Shown one piece after another: positions 17,954 to 30,381 of a stretch of 64,000 nt of DNA. The notes beneath the pieces are model-generated. The model was not told where the DNA came from. It saw only the letters and a program-made list of their open reading frames with translations, and did no database searches. The stretch spans positions 42,006-106,005 of the forward strand of contig JBEBHP010000017.1 in NCBI GenBank assembly GCA_040080835.1, written 5' to 3'. The translations under genes and the position numbers were made by a program. The stretch's first letter is position 1; every line of letters starts with the position of its first letter. The DNA is from SZUA-430 sp040080835 (GTDB lineage: Bacteria; Pseudomonadota; Alphaproteobacteria; Micropepsales; Micropepsaceae).

Positions 17954-20476
17954 ATGTCGTTTTCAAGCGCTCTAAGGAAGACTGACCACCTGATGCGACG
18001 CTGGGCTGAAGAGCCCATTGGCGTCGCCGTGCCGTTCTTTGCCTTCTTCGCCGTCTGGCTGCCACCTCAAATGCCAGACATGTTCGCCGGAATGGAAGCG
18101 CCGATCTGGAAACTTCAGATTTCAACACGGCCCTTTCTGTTTGCCTTTGCAGCGATGCTGCTCGGCCTGAGTTCGTGGTTCTGGACGCGTGCAGCCCTGA
18201 CGGCGCAGCGGGAACAGGGAGAGACCGACAAGGCGCGCATCCAGCGCAAGCGGGCCGGCAAAGAGCAATCAACCAAGACCGAAGGGCAACAGACCCAGCA
18301 TGTCCACCACTTCCACCAGGAAGACTATGTGAACTGGAGCTACGAGTGGGCGCCACGCATCGCACTGCTCGCCGCCGGTGGTATCACGTTGTTGCCGATC
18401 CTGTTTTCGATTGCGGGGGGCGCCATCATGTCAGGCGTGCTCGGCATGGAACTCCTGAGTTTTGGCCTGGTGGGCTTGCTGTATGCTTTCGTTATCCATC
18501 GAACCCGGTTTCGCTGGATGAACGCGTTTGGCGCGCCACACTGGATGCTGCATTATCGTTCCCTTCGCATTCTTGCCTTTGCTCCATTTGGCTGGCCCTT
18601 CGCGCTACTTTCCCTTTCGTGCAGCCTTGCGGCCCTGATTTGTGTGACTGCCCGACCAGACTGGGTATCGGCAATCGATGCTCCCACGACCGCCATCGCC
18701 TCACTGGCTTTCGCAGTTGGTCCGCTGGTGATTGCGCTGGCAATGTTCCGTGGCGCAGTGGAACGCGGAATCTACTTCCTGCGCTGGTTTGCAAACCGTG
18801 CAGAGCCGAGGCAACTGCTCCCGGGCGAACGCTTCCGTGTCAAACGCCTCAGCAATGTCATTGGCGCCATCGCGATGCTGGTGTGGTTCCTTTCTCCGCC
18901 CTGGGTGATCGAGAAGCATCGTGTTCCGCTTTCGGAAGCTCGAGTCATTGAACCAGCCGGATCAGGAGAGTGTGATGCCGAGCTGGGTACCGGCACGGAG
19001 AGTCGCGCGATCTGCAGACCTGGCCTGGCCGCAGCACTCCGGACCTGGGTGGACACAAGGCGACAAGGTCCGGGCACACCAGAAAAGAGACTGCCGGTCA
19101 TCATCGTGGCCGCAGAAGGCGGTGCCAGTCGTGCTGCTGTCTGGTTGTTGTCGTCGCTTCGCATGCTGGATACCCAAACGCATGGCACGTTTGGCCAACA
19201 CGTCTTCGCCGTGAGCGGTGTTTCCGGCGGCAGCCTTGGTGCGGCAACCTATCTCAGGATGTTGCGCGCGAAGGGCCAACCGGATGGCACACTAAATTGG
19301 GAAGACCCGGAGATCCGCCACGCGCTCAGAACCATCTCCACGCGCGACCTGCTGTCGGCGACAATCTCGACCTACTTCCTGAGCGACATGTTCGGAAGCC
19401 TGGTGGGTCCCGCATGGACGTATGGTGGCGTCCCTGACCGAAATGCGGCGCTTGAGACGACGTTTGAGACCCTCTGGAACAGCAGTTCAGGGTTCCGAAT
19501 TCCGGATGACGCGTCGAAGGGATTTCTTGGCATACGAAATGTGAAAGAGACGTCGGGCGAACCAACGCGACCTTCGCTTCCGCACCTGATGCTCAATGGA
19601 ACGGATGTTACCTCCGGCAAGCGGATCATCACGTCTTCCATCCGCATCAACGCAGACTATGAACTTTTTCCCGACAGCGGAGATTTCCTGCGTCTGGTGT
19701 CCCGAGACATAAACCTTTCAACAGCCGTCACGAACTCGGCACGTTTTCCATTTGTGTCGCCGGCGGGGCGTTTTGTCAGCCCAACCGAAGTCAGGGACTA
19801 TCAAATCATCGATGGCGGCTATTTCGAAAACTACGGCGCCCGGACCGCGTGGGAGCTTGCGCGCGCGATCGAGGACCTGAATGCCGCTGATCCAACGCTG
19901 AATGTTGTGCCTGTCATCGTGATCGTCAGCAATGACCTGGATGGCGAGCAGCCGCCGCGCTCGAAGGGTGGCCGATGCCGAACACAACTCGAGGACGTGA
20001 ACGAGGACGGCTCGCAGGTCACGATCCGGTGCGACGAAGCGCCGACCAACCAGACATGCGTTGACGTTGTGCAGGCAGGCTTTGGACGTCGGGCGAGCTC
20101 GCAGGATCAGTCAATCGTACCGCAATACCTCGCGCCAATCCTTGGTCTTGCCGCCACGCGATCAGCGCACGGACGCGATGCGCTCAACATTGTGAAACGG
20201 GACTTCTGCCGTGCCCAATACAACGCCCGCGGTGAACCCCGGACGCGAATGATTCACATCGCCTTGCCCAAACCCGATCGCGACAAGGGCGAGGCCGCGC
20301 CGATGAACTGGGTATTGAACCCGGAGTCATGCGACTACATGCTGAACAAGGCGCCATGGCTGGACTTCAACCTGGCACAAGCACGCAAGCTCAATGTGAC
20401 GATCGCGGGCATTCGCAGGGAGCCATTGAGCGCTGATCCAGTGAAACAGCCTGGTCCGATCAACTGCGGAAGTTGA
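17954..20476 (+). CDS. Large membrane protein with C-terminal patatin-like phospholipase domain
   Basis: 840 residues. The first 330 residues hold about seven hydrophobic helices and a His-rich loop (QHVHHFHQED near residue 120). The C-terminal half is a patatin-like hydrolase. It has an oxyanion loop AAEGGASRAA, a nucleophile elbow GVSGGSLGAA (G-x-S-x-G) and the catalytic Asp motif DGGYFENYG. It probably cleaves phospholipid acyl chains next to the membrane. The start at 17954 is the first ATG; a TTG six codons earlier is possible. It is unrelated in layout to the patatin lipoprotein at 59 kb. Confidence 0.85.
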   Translation: MSFSSALRKTDHLMRRWAEEPIGVAVPFFAFFAVWLPPQMPDMFAGMEAPIWKLQISTRPFLFAFAAMLLGLSSWFWTRAALTAQREQGETDKARIQRKRAGKEQSTKTEGQQTQHVHHFHQEDYVNWSYEWAPRIALLAAGGITLLPILFSIAGGAIMSGVLGMELLSFGLVGLLYAFVIHRTRFRWMNAFGAPHWMLHYRSLRILAFAPFGWPFALLSLSCSLAALICVTARPDWVSAIDAPTTAIASLAFAVGPLVIALAMFRGAVERGIYFLRWFANRAEPRQLLPGERFRVKRLSNVIGAIAMLVWFLSPPWVIEKHRVPLSEARVIEPAGSGECDAELGTGTESRAICRPGLAAALRTWVDTRRQGPGTPEKRLPVIIVAAEGGASRAAVWLLSSLRMLDTQTHGTFGQHVFAVSGVSGGSLGAATYLRMLRAKGQPDGTLNWEDPEIRHALRTISTRDLLSATISTYFLSDMFGSLVGPAWTYGGVPDRNAALETTFETLWNSSSGFRIPDDASKGFLGIRNVKETSGEPTRPSLPHLMLNGTDVTSGKRIITSSIRINADYELFPDSGDFLRLVSRDINLSTAVTNSARFPFVSPAGRFVSPTEVRDYQIIDGGYFENYGARTAWELARAIEDLNAADPTLNVVPVIVIVSNDLDGEQPPRSKGGRCRTQLEDVNEDGSQVTIRCDEAPTNQTCVDVVQAGFGRRASSQDQSIVPQYLAPILGLAATRSAHGRDALNIVKRDFCRAQYNARGEPRTRMIHIALPKPDRDKGEAAPMNWVLNPESCDYMLNKAPWLDFNLAQARKLNVTIAGIRREPLSADPVKQPGPINCGS

Positions 20477-20486
20477 CGAGCGGAAA

Positions 20487-21953
20487 CTACTGAATACGTC
20501 GGACGACGGGCGTGTTCAGTTCCGCCACAGTGTCGTCGCTGTCACTGGAGTCCAGCTCCAACTCGACCTGCGACTGACCTGAAGGATCATCAATCTCAAC
20601 CTGGCGAAGCTTGCGTTCAACGGCGCGGGTGCGAATTCCAACATCCTGTATGGTCTTCTGGGCGGACTGTAGTTGCTTGTCCAGCTTGTCCCAAACTTCA
20701 CCATACTTCTGAAACTCGGCTTTCGCCTCACCAAGCACACGCCACACTTCTCCGGATCGCTTCTGGATAGCGAGAGTGCGGAAGCCCATCTGGAGGCTGT
20801 TGAGCAACGCATGGAGCGTCGACGGCCCTGAAATCGAAACCCGATACTTAGCCTGCAGACGCTGGGCCAAACCCGGCGCTCGCATTGCTTCCGCAAACAG
20901 GCCTTCAGTTGGCACATACATGACAGCGAAGTCGGTCGTTTGCGGCGGGCGAATATATTTCGAAGAGATGCGCCTGGCTTCGGTTTCGAACACAGTCGTG
21001 AGAGCGTCCGTCGCGGCGCGTGCGGCTTCAGCATTGCCGCTTTCCCAAGCTGCCGCCAGACGCTCATAGTCTTCCTTGGGGAACTTGGCATCGATGGGCA
21101 ACCAGACTTCGCTGCCGCCAGTCTGTCCAGGCATGCGCACCGCGTATTCGACGACTTCGGACGCGTTCGGGTCCATCTTTGCGTTTGTCAGGTACTGGTC
21201 GCGCGCGAGCATCTGTTCGAGCATCGCTCCGAGCTGGATTTCAGCCCAGCCACCGCGATCCTTCACATTGGACATTACGCGCTTGAGGTCGCCGACGCCA
21301 ATCGCGAGGCTCTGCATTTCGCCCAGCCCCTTGTGCACCAATTCAAGCCGGTCGGAAACAAGCGCAAAGCTTTCGCCAAGGCGCTTGTCGAGTGTGCCCT
21401 GCAGCTTCTCCTCGACCGTCGCCCGCATCGCTTCGAGCTTTGCTTCGTTGTCCGCGCGAAGTTTGTCCAGGCGTTCAGTCACGGTCTGGCGCAGTGCTTC
21501 CTGCGTCAGCGCATTCGCGTCTGCGAGGGCTTTTACATCCGCCTTCAGGGTTTCACCGAATGAATTGATCGTGTTGCGCACTTCCTCGCGCAGGCGGTTT
21601 GAAAATTCCGCGTGGCTTCTGGCAAATTCCTCAAAACGCGTGTCTACCGACGTTCGACTCTCTGACATTGTCGTCTGAACGCTGCTACCGAACTTAAGGA
21701 TACCGTCGCCAACTTCCTTGCGCAGTTCGCGCGCATTTTCGTCTGTTTCCTTGCGCATGCGCTGGTGCTCGTCACGCACCGATTTTTCCGTGCGTTCGGC
21801 CAGATCGGCGATGCGCTGGAGCTGTTTGTCAAGTTCGGGTGAGACGCCGTTCCTGCCGCCGAGCGTGCCAGTCAGCCAACTCACGAAGTGGATCATCGCG
21901 ATGATCAGCGTGAGCGCCACCGTCACGGCAAACATGATTGTGAGCCAATCCAT
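20487..21953 (-). CDS. rmuC: DNA recombination protein RmuC
   Basis: 488 residues. An N-terminal membrane helix (residues 3 to 25) is followed by about 200 residues of coiled coil. The RmuC nuclease-like core contains LKRVMSNVKDRGGWAEIQLG, LPIDAKFPKEDYERL and VMYVPTEGLFAEA. RmuC limits inversions at short inverted repeats. It converges with the patatin-like gene with a ten-base gap and has no operon partner. Confidence 0.95.
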   Translation of the reverse strand: MDWLTIMFAVTVALTLIIAMIHFVSWLTGTLGGRNGVSPELDKQLQRIADLAERTEKSVRDEHQRMRKETDENARELRKEVGDGILKFGSSVQTTMSESRTSVDTRFEEFARSHAEFSNRLREEVRNTINSFGETLKADVKALADANALTQEALRQTVTERLDKLRADNEAKLEAMRATVEEKLQGTLDKRLGESFALVSDRLELVHKGLGEMQSLAIGVGDLKRVMSNVKDRGGWAEIQLGAMLEQMLARDQYLTNAKMDPNASEVVEYAVRMPGQTGGSEVWLPIDAKFPKEDYERLAAAWESGNAEAARAATDALTTVFETEARRISSKYIRPPQTTDFAVMYVPTEGLFAEAMRAPGLAQRLQAKYRVSISGPSTLHALLNSLQMGFRTLAIQKRSGEVWRVLGEAKAEFQKYGEVWDKLDKQLQSAQKTIQDVGIRTRAVERKLRQVEIDDPSGQSQVELELDSSDSDDTVAELNTPVVRRIQ

Positions 21954-22279
21954 GCGAATCTCCAGATTTTGCCAAGTCTAGCAGCCCGGCAAACGATCAA
22001 TTTCCCTATTCTCGCCATGTTCTTTGCGCAAGTATAGCGATGTGTAGAACAAACTTGCCAGTATCCGGCCGGCCAATGACCTGTCTCCCGCTCGCTTCGG
22101 TTTTGCCTGTCGTGTGGACTGCGCGATTGCCGGACTCGCGTGCCAGGTCCCGCAGGACACTACCATCGAGTCTTCGACGACATGGGCAAGGTTCGGATGA
22201 TGCTTGAAACAGATGGCAAGAAAGTTGAAAATTTCCGGGTGGGACGAGAACCGGCCGTCAAATATGTGGAGGGATGTCT
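21954..22279. other. Intergenic region with divergent promoters
   Basis: About 326 bases between rmuC (minus) and the small exported protein (plus). I see no RNA gene, repeat or terminator. The short frames here lack coding character. Confidence 0.35.
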
Positions 22280-22669
22280 ATGAGATCGAGAATTTTCGCT
22301 GCCGGTGCCTATGCCGGGCTTTGTGTTGTCGCTGCCGTGTCGGCTGTTCCCACGCGGGCCGCAACCGCGTGCGACCGGCAATTGGTGATGCAGATCGACT
22401 CTGGTCGGGTGTCGGTTGAACCTGATGGCATTTCGGTCGATGCATTTGGTACGTCTGAAAGTGCGGGATGGAGCAAACCAACACTGATCGTGACACAGAG
22501 GTCCGGTGATACCGCAACTGTCGACTTTGTTGCCTGCCGACCTGAAGTGTCGGCGCAGGTGCTGACGCCGATCCAGACCAACGCAATGCTGGACCTGCCA
22601 CCAGATACCGCCAAAATCATTATCCGAGCGCGAACGAATTCGATGACGGTCGAGATATCGGGTCACTGA
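22280..22669 (+). CDS. Small exported protein of unknown function
   Basis: 129 residues. The start at 22280 is chosen because GGAGGG lies six bases upstream; the ATG at 22274 touches that element. A signal peptide (RIFAAGAYAGLCVVAAVSA) ends in VPTRA-A. The mature part of about 100 residues has two Cys (ACDRQ and VACRPE) that could form a disulfide, and is predicted beta-rich. I do not recognise the family. The GNAT gene follows 11 bases later and may share its transcript. Confidence 0.6.
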   Translation: MRSRIFAAGAYAGLCVVAAVSAVPTRAATACDRQLVMQIDSGRVSVEPDGISVDAFGTSESAGWSKPTLIVTQRSGDTATVDFVACRPEVSAQVLTPIQTNAMLDLPPDTAKIIIRARTNSMTVEISGH

Positions 22670-22680
22670 GGCTTATTGCG

Positions 22681-23511
22681 TTGACCGTGCCAGATTTTCA
22701 TGTCGTGCGGGCCAACGCTGTTCCGGCAGATCGCGTCCGTGACTGCCTGAATGAAGCGTTCTCAGACTATCTGATCCGCTTTCCGAACTTTGATGAAACC
22801 GGATGGCAAGCATTCCTGTATCGGCAGGGATGCGACCTTTCGTTGAGCCGGGTGGGACTTGATGGAGATCGTGTGATGGCGTTCGCGCTCGTCACTCCCC
22901 GTGATGCGGAGCGATGGCGAGTTGCTGTGATGGGAGCTCGCCCCGAATCGCGCGGTACGGGGATTGCCGCACGCCTGCTCGATGATGTCATCTCGACGGC
23001 TGCAGAAAACAGGCTGCGCACTGTCGAACTGGAAGTCTTTGCCCAGAACGAACGGGCGTTTCGGCTCTATCGATCACGCGGTCTCACTCCGTCCTGCGCA
23101 CTTTTCGGGTTCGAAGGGGTTGTTGGTCAATGCCCGCAACTCCACCCTTATCAAACAGCGACTTTGGAAGAAGCCGCGAACTGGGCTTCAGCATTCGAAG
23201 GGCAAAGTACCGACGCGCTTCCGTGGCAGGTTTGCGGCGGCGCCATCAGCCGGCTTCCTGCGCAGGCATTCTGCTGGCGTCTGGATGATGCGCAATTGGT
23301 CTGGCTGGACGTGGCTGGCACGATCACGGTGCAAAGTCTTCTCGATCGCAATGAAGAATACGGCGGTGCTGCCAAGCTGCTGCAGGCCTTGCGCGCAACC
23401 TATCCCGAAGCAGTCCTGCGTGCGCCACAGTTACATTCCGAGCACGGGCCTGCGCTGGCGTTCCGTCAGAATGGCTGGCAACAGATGGAACTCAATCAAT
23501 TGCTGATGAAA

Positions 23512-23529
<18 letters not shown>
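22681..23529 (+). CDS. GNAT-family N-acetyltransferase
   Basis: 282 residues. The acetyl-CoA motif V-MGARPESRGTGIAARLLDD lies near residues 87 to 102, followed by VFAQNERAFRLYRSRGL, the standard GNAT motifs A and B. The C-terminal 130 residues form a second, degenerate GNAT-like lobe. The substrate is unknown. The start is TTG at 22681 (GTG at 22687 is an alternative). Its 3' end overlaps the convergent scpA gene by 18 bases. Confidence 0.8.
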
Positions 23530-25701
<2,172 letters not shown>

Positions 25702-26254
25702 GGCTTCAGTATTCGGCTAAAAGGGTCGCTGGTCAAACACACCAACAGACCAATCTCCTTGGGGTTGTCCTGCGACACTGGCCCAACATCTTGGGCGTGA
25801 ACGAATTGGAACTTTGAACGGGTCGATTGTTTGGACGTCAAATGTTTCCTTCCTGTTCCGTCCCTATCCCGGAATTATCCACAAGAGGGCGTTTTCGGGC
25901 TACCAATTTGAGGCGACGTCAAATTGCTCCGGATACGGAATTTTGCGGGTACGAATCATGCTGTTTATCTGCTTGCTCCGTACGCGGAGCAGTTGAAATG
26001 TCCCCGCTTCTTTGATTGTGACAGTTTCTTCGCAGTCCGCTTGTAAATTGTGCCGCAACGCTTTGGTTTGACTACATTTTGTACGTGAACGGAGGCAGAA
26101 TCGAGTGACGTGATCGATTCGGGCACGTTCCGTTCCCTATGTGATCCAAACAGTCCCATTTTTTTCCACAGAGGGACGTGGAAAGCATGCTCGCACGCTT
26201 GCAATGCTCCCGCTCCACAAGGCATGAGGACCGCCCCAAGGCGGAACGAAATCA
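25702..26254. other. Intergenic region between scpA and the helicase gene
   Basis: About 553 bases between divergent genes. A perfect hairpin GCTCCG-TACG-CGGAGC lies at 25975 to 25990 without a T-run, so it is not an obvious terminator. No B12-box or tRNA was found, and the frames here look non-coding. Confidence 0.4.
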
Positions 26255-29119
26255 ATGAGCATCCCGTATGGCCGGGTTACGGCTGTCCTAGGCCCAACGA
26301 ATACGGGCAAGACGCACTATGCAATCGAACGCATGCTGGCGCACCAAAGCGGCATGATCGGGTTGCCCCTGAGGTTGCTGGCGCGGGAGGTGTATGAGCG
26401 CATCGTTGCGGTGAAAGGCCCGCAGTCGGTGGCGCTGATCACGGGTGAAGAAAAGATCGTCCCCAAGTCGCCAACACATTGGGTTGCGACAGTTGAGTCG
26501 ATGCCACTGGATGTAGGCGCGGAATTCGTTGCAATCGACGAGATACAGCTTGCTGCCGATCCTGACCGCGGACATGTCTTCACTGACAGGTTGATGAACG
26601 CCCGTGGGCGCTCGGAAACGGTGTTCCTGGGATCAGACACAATGAGGCCGCTGATCCAGAAGCTTTTGCCGGGTGTGCAATTCATATCGCGTCCCCGATT
26701 CTCTGATCTTGCCTATACCGGATCGAGAAAGCTTTCCCGCCTGCCGAGGCGGTCGGCCATCGTCGCATTTTCGGTGGACGCGGTCTATTCGATCGCCGAG
26801 CTCGTTCGACGCCAGCGTGGGGGCGCTGCCGTCGTGATGGGAGCGCTGTCTCCGCGTACAAGAAATGCGCAAGTTGCGCTTTATCAATCTGGCGACGTCG
26901 ACTTCCTTGTTGCGACCGATGCCATTGGCATGGGTCTGAACATGGACATAGACCATGTCGCCTTCGCATCTTCCGAGAAATTTGATGGTTCCGTCCGACG
27001 CCCGTTGCGCGCGAGCGAACTGGCGCAGATCGCTGGACGCGCCGGACGTCACATGAACGACGGTACATTCGGGGTCACGGCGGAAGCAGAACCCTTCGAT
27101 GGCGAGATCGTCGAGGCGATCGAAAATCACCGCTTCGATCCGGTCCGAGTCATTCAATGGCGGAACAACGAACTGAACTACGCGTCTGTCGAGGGGCTGG
27201 ACCATAGCCTGGATGTGTTACCCCCGATGCGCGGCCTTTCACGCGCGCGCGCGCAGGATGACCAACTGGTGTTGCGTGTCCTCGGTGCAGAAGAGCGTTT
27301 CAAGACGTTGCTTTCAGGTCCCGCTGGCGTGAAGCAGCTGTGGGAGGTTTGCCAGATACCAGATTTCCGAAAAATCGCCATCGACGAACACGCGCAACTG
27401 GTCGGAAACATTTTTGAACACCTGATGAGCCACGAAGGCGTATTGCCGGAAGACTGGCTCGAATCTCAGGTGGCACGACTGGACAATGCCGAAGGTGAGC
27501 TCGACACGATTGCCCAACGCATCGCGCACATCCGCACCTGGACCTATGTCGCCAATCGGGCCCAATGGGTAAAGGACGCGGCGCACTGGCAAGAACGCAC
27601 CCGCTCAGTCGAGGACCGCCTTTCTGATGCGCTGCACGAAAAACTTACCCAACGATTCGTGGACCGCAGAACCAGCGTCCTCATGAAACGCCTTCGAGAC
27701 GACGAAGAGTTCAGCGCGACGATCGAGGATGACGGCGAAGTTCTGGTCGAAGGCGAGTATGTCGGAAAGCTGCAGGGCTTCTCGTTCGTGGCCGATCCCC
27801 GCGCCGTTGGCATTCATGGAAAGGCGTTGCGCGCCGCAGCGCTCAAGGGGCTCGCAGGAGAGATCGCGTCACGTGCGCAGGCGCTCGCAAACGCGCCGGA
27901 CTCTGCGATTACCCTGTCAGAGCATGGGCGCGTCTGGTGGAATGGCAATATCCTGGCCCAATTGAAGAAAGGGCACGAGCCCCTTCATCCGCGTATTGAG
28001 CTATTCGCCGACGACCTGCTGAGCTCTGCGGCGCGGCTGCGAGCTACCGAGCGCCTGGAGGAGTGGCTAGCGCATCATATTTCTCGCATACTTGCTCCTC
28101 TGGTAACGCTTCAGACCGAGCTCAAAAAAGAGATGCCCGTCGTGAAGGAAGCGGCAGCTCCGGCCACTCCTCCGGTGGAGGCGACCGGGCTTCAGGCAGA
28201 AGATGCCCCGCCTCAGGACGAAGAGGATGATTCATCGGAAGTAGAAGCAGACGGTTCCGTAGATGCACCCGAGAGCAAGGAAACTCCTGCAGGCAAGGAA
28301 GTGCTCTATGCATCTCCACTGCAAGGTGTGGCTCGAGGCCTGGCGTTTCAGCTGTACGAAAATCTTGGTTCGGCTCCTCGCCTGAAAGTGACGCGAGAAC
28401 TGAAGGCGATCGGACAGGAAGAGCGCGCACCTTTGCGTCGCCTCGGTGTGCGATTTGGTGCGTTCTCGATCTACCTGCCGGTGCTCGTAAAACCTGCAGC
28501 AGCAAAGCTGAAGGCGTTGCTGTGGGCGGTTTACCAGGGGATTACGGACATACCGCCGCCGCCGCCTGCCGGGCTCACCTCGCTGCACTCAGACAGTTCT
28601 GTGCCTGCAGGATTTTATGAAGCCGCGGGATATCGCCTGTGTGGGCCGCGTGCGGTACGCCTCGACATGCTTGAACGACTTGGCGAAATCATCCGCAGCA
28701 AGGGCCAGAACGGACAGATGCCGCAAAGTTTTGCCCTTACAGCAGACATGATGTCGGTGCTGGGCTGCGGTGAAGAGGACATGGCCCAGATACTTCGGGC
28801 AATCGGATTTCGCGATATCAGCAGCAAGAATGAGGCGGGAGAAGACGTGGTGCTCTGGCACCAGCGCCAGCGAAGCGTCGAACGCAAGCCAAAGCCCCGC
28901 CCGCAGCAACAGCGTGTTGCGCCGCCCGCAAAGTCGGCAGAAAGTGCGCCGTACTCCAAAGGCAAACCACGACGAGAACATTCGCCTGAAAGGAAAGGCG
29001 CACCAACCGTCGAACAGAAGCGACCACCCAAGCCTCAGCAAAAGCGTCCCGAAAAAGCATTCGTGGTCGATCCTGACTCACCGTTTGCAGCGCTGGCGGC
29101 TCTCAAGTTTCAGAAGTAG
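26255..29119 (+). CDS. SUV3-like DEAD-family RNA helicase
   Basis: 954 residues. The Walker A motif LGPTNTGKTHY is at residues 12 to 22 and the Walker B VAIDEIQLA near 92. The helicase C domain carries DFLVATDAIGMGLNMDIDH and QIAGRAGRH. This is the alphaproteobacterial relative of mitochondrial SUV3, probably acting in RNA turnover. A Glu/Asp/Pro-rich linker lies near residues 630 to 690, and a basic Pro/Lys/Gln-rich tail covers the last 80 residues. It starts the conserved cluster helicase, S4 protein, FdxA, CarD. Confidence 0.93.
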   Translation: MSIPYGRVTAVLGPTNTGKTHYAIERMLAHQSGMIGLPLRLLAREVYERIVAVKGPQSVALITGEEKIVPKSPTHWVATVESMPLDVGAEFVAIDEIQLAADPDRGHVFTDRLMNARGRSETVFLGSDTMRPLIQKLLPGVQFISRPRFSDLAYTGSRKLSRLPRRSAIVAFSVDAVYSIAELVRRQRGGAAVVMGALSPRTRNAQVALYQSGDVDFLVATDAIGMGLNMDIDHVAFASSEKFDGSVRRPLRASELAQIAGRAGRHMNDGTFGVTAEAEPFDGEIVEAIENHRFDPVRVIQWRNNELNYASVEGLDHSLDVLPPMRGLSRARAQDDQLVLRVLGAEERFKTLLSGPAGVKQLWEVCQIPDFRKIAIDEHAQLVGNIFEHLMSHEGVLPEDWLESQVARLDNAEGELDTIAQRIAHIRTWTYVANRAQWVKDAAHWQERTRSVEDRLSDALHEKLTQRFVDRRTSVLMKRLRDDEEFSATIEDDGEVLVEGEYVGKLQGFSFVADPRAVGIHGKALRAAALKGLAGEIASRAQALANAPDSAITLSEHGRVWWNGNILAQLKKGHEPLHPRIELFADDLLSSAARLRATERLEEWLAHHISRILAPLVTLQTELKKEMPVVKEAAAPATPPVEATGLQAEDAPPQDEEDDSSEVEADGSVDAPESKETPAGKEVLYASPLQGVARGLAFQLYENLGSAPRLKVTRELKAIGQEERAPLRRLGVRFGAFSIYLPVLVKPAAAKLKALLWAVYQGITDIPPPPPAGLTSLHSDSSVPAGFYEAAGYRLCGPRAVRLDMLERLGEIIRSKGQNGQMPQSFALTADMMSVLGCGEEDMAQILRAIGFRDISSKNEAGEDVVLWHQRQRSVERKPKPRPQQQRVAPPAKSAESAPYSKGKPRREHSPERKGAPTVEQKRPPKPQQKRPEKAFVVDPDSPFAALAALKFQK

Positions 29120-29128
29120 CGTTCCGTC

Positions 29129-29497
29129 ATGGCGCGGATTGACAAGTTTCTCTGGCATGCGCGGTTTTTCAAAAGTCGCACCCTCGCTGCCGCGTCTGTC
29201 AGCGATGGACGTATCAGGGTCAATGGTGAGCACTGTGCAAAGCCTGCAACCACGCTGAAGGCAGGGGACGTACTGACGATCAACACTGGCGGACGCGTCC
29301 TGATCGTGAAGGTGCTCAATTTTGGCGTGCGGCGCGGTCCTGCAACTGAAGCCAGGCTTCTGTACGATGATCTCACGCCGCCAGTTCCCAAGAGTGACGA
29401 AGCAGGCAAGGACGAGTCTCCCAGCCCCCATCGCAAACCCACGAAGCAGGAACGAAGGGCGCTCACCACGCTCAAAACCAAGCACTTTGACGCGTGA
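29129..29497 (+). CDS. S4-domain RNA-binding protein (Hsp15-like)
   Basis: 122 residues. The N-terminal S4 domain is plain: MARIDKFLWHARFFKSRTLA then SDGRIRVNG. Hsp15 proteins bind stalled 50S subunits with attached peptidyl-tRNA. The C-terminal 35 residues are charged. It follows the helicase by nine bases and is surely co-transcribed. Confidence 0.92.
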   Translation: MARIDKFLWHARFFKSRTLAAASVSDGRIRVNGEHCAKPATTLKAGDVLTINTGGRVLIVKVLNFGVRRGPATEARLLYDDLTPPVPKSDEAGKDESPSPHRKPTKQERRALTTLKTKHFDA

Positions 29498-29607
29498 CGC
29501 TGCACTGCAATAGAATGGGTTGTTGAACGGCTGATGAAGTGCTAGGCGTCTCGGCCGCTCAACTGACCTTTTTAACTCTCAATCTCTGGAAGAGCCGTTT
29601 CGCCGCC

Positions 29608-29946
29608 ATGACCTATGTAGTTACCGACTCCTGCATCAAATGTAAGCTCATGGATTGCGTCGAGGTGTGCCCTGTCGACTGCTTCTACGAGGGTGAAAAC
29701 ATGCTGGTCATTCATCCGGACGAATGTATTGACTGCGGCGTGTGCGAGCCTGAGTGCCCTGTTGACGCCATCAAGCCAGACACTGAGCCTTCAATGGAAA
29801 AGTGGCTCGGCCTCAACAAGGAGTTCGCGTCCAAGTGGCCGAACATTACCGTCAAGGGGGAACCACCCGCTGATGCGAAAGAGTTCGAGAATGTTACCGG
29901 CAAGTACGAGAAGTTCTTCAGCCCAAAAGGTGGGCAAGGAAGTTAG
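29608..29946 (+). CDS. fdxA: 7Fe ferredoxin FdxA
   Basis: 112 residues. The N-terminus TYVVTDSCIKCKLMDCVEVC and the second cluster motif CIDCGVCEPECP give one [3Fe-4S] and one [4Fe-4S] cluster, as in Azotobacter ferredoxin I. It is a low-potential electron carrier of the cytoplasm. The start at 29608 matches family length; the frame is open upstream to 29539. It sits in the conserved order before carD. Confidence 0.95.
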   Translation: MTYVVTDSCIKCKLMDCVEVCPVDCFYEGENMLVIHPDECIDCGVCEPECPVDAIKPDTEPSMEKWLGLNKEFASKWPNITVKGEPPADAKEFENVTGKYEKFFSPKGGQGS

Positions 29947-30381
29947 TTCCGATTCGCACCGCCCCGTTGGTTAAATGACAGAAAACTGCACTTTTCCCCA
30001 AATGATGGTTGAGTGCTGTTGAGTTTTCTATTCCAGGGTGTTTAAAGCGTTCACGAGTTTTCGGCCAATTTCCGCCATTATCATCTGAATACGGCAGGAC
30101 CGAAACACAGGTTAACAGGTTGGCGCGCCTTTATTTTTCCGACTTTTCATGTTACATTTTCATCACTTGGTAACTGTCGACAGTAAGCTGCAAGTCTACA
30201 AAAAGACGTGGAAATTTCGCTAGCCGGCCTCCGCATTTCAGTTCGGACATTTTGAGCCGAACCGTTTTGGTTGCAGGGCATGCCCGAAGTTGCGTTGTCC
30301 GGTGGGATCCGGCGACTACGTCTTGATACGAGACCGCACTAGCTGCTGCAGGCCTAAGTTGAGCGAGAAAGATCGATCGAC
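29947..30381. other. Regulatory region upstream of carD
   Basis: About 435 bases with no coding frame. It holds a perfect 12-base palindrome ACTGTCGACAGT at 30173 to 30184, a candidate operator. AT-rich stretches at 30020 to 30160 could contain the promoter. No RNA gene is evident. Confidence 0.4.

Noticed and set aside
25702..26254. Cobalamin riboswitch upstream of methylmalonyl-CoA mutase
   Set aside because: No convincing B12 box was found on the relevant strand; a GCCAGTGT-like stretch is isolated.
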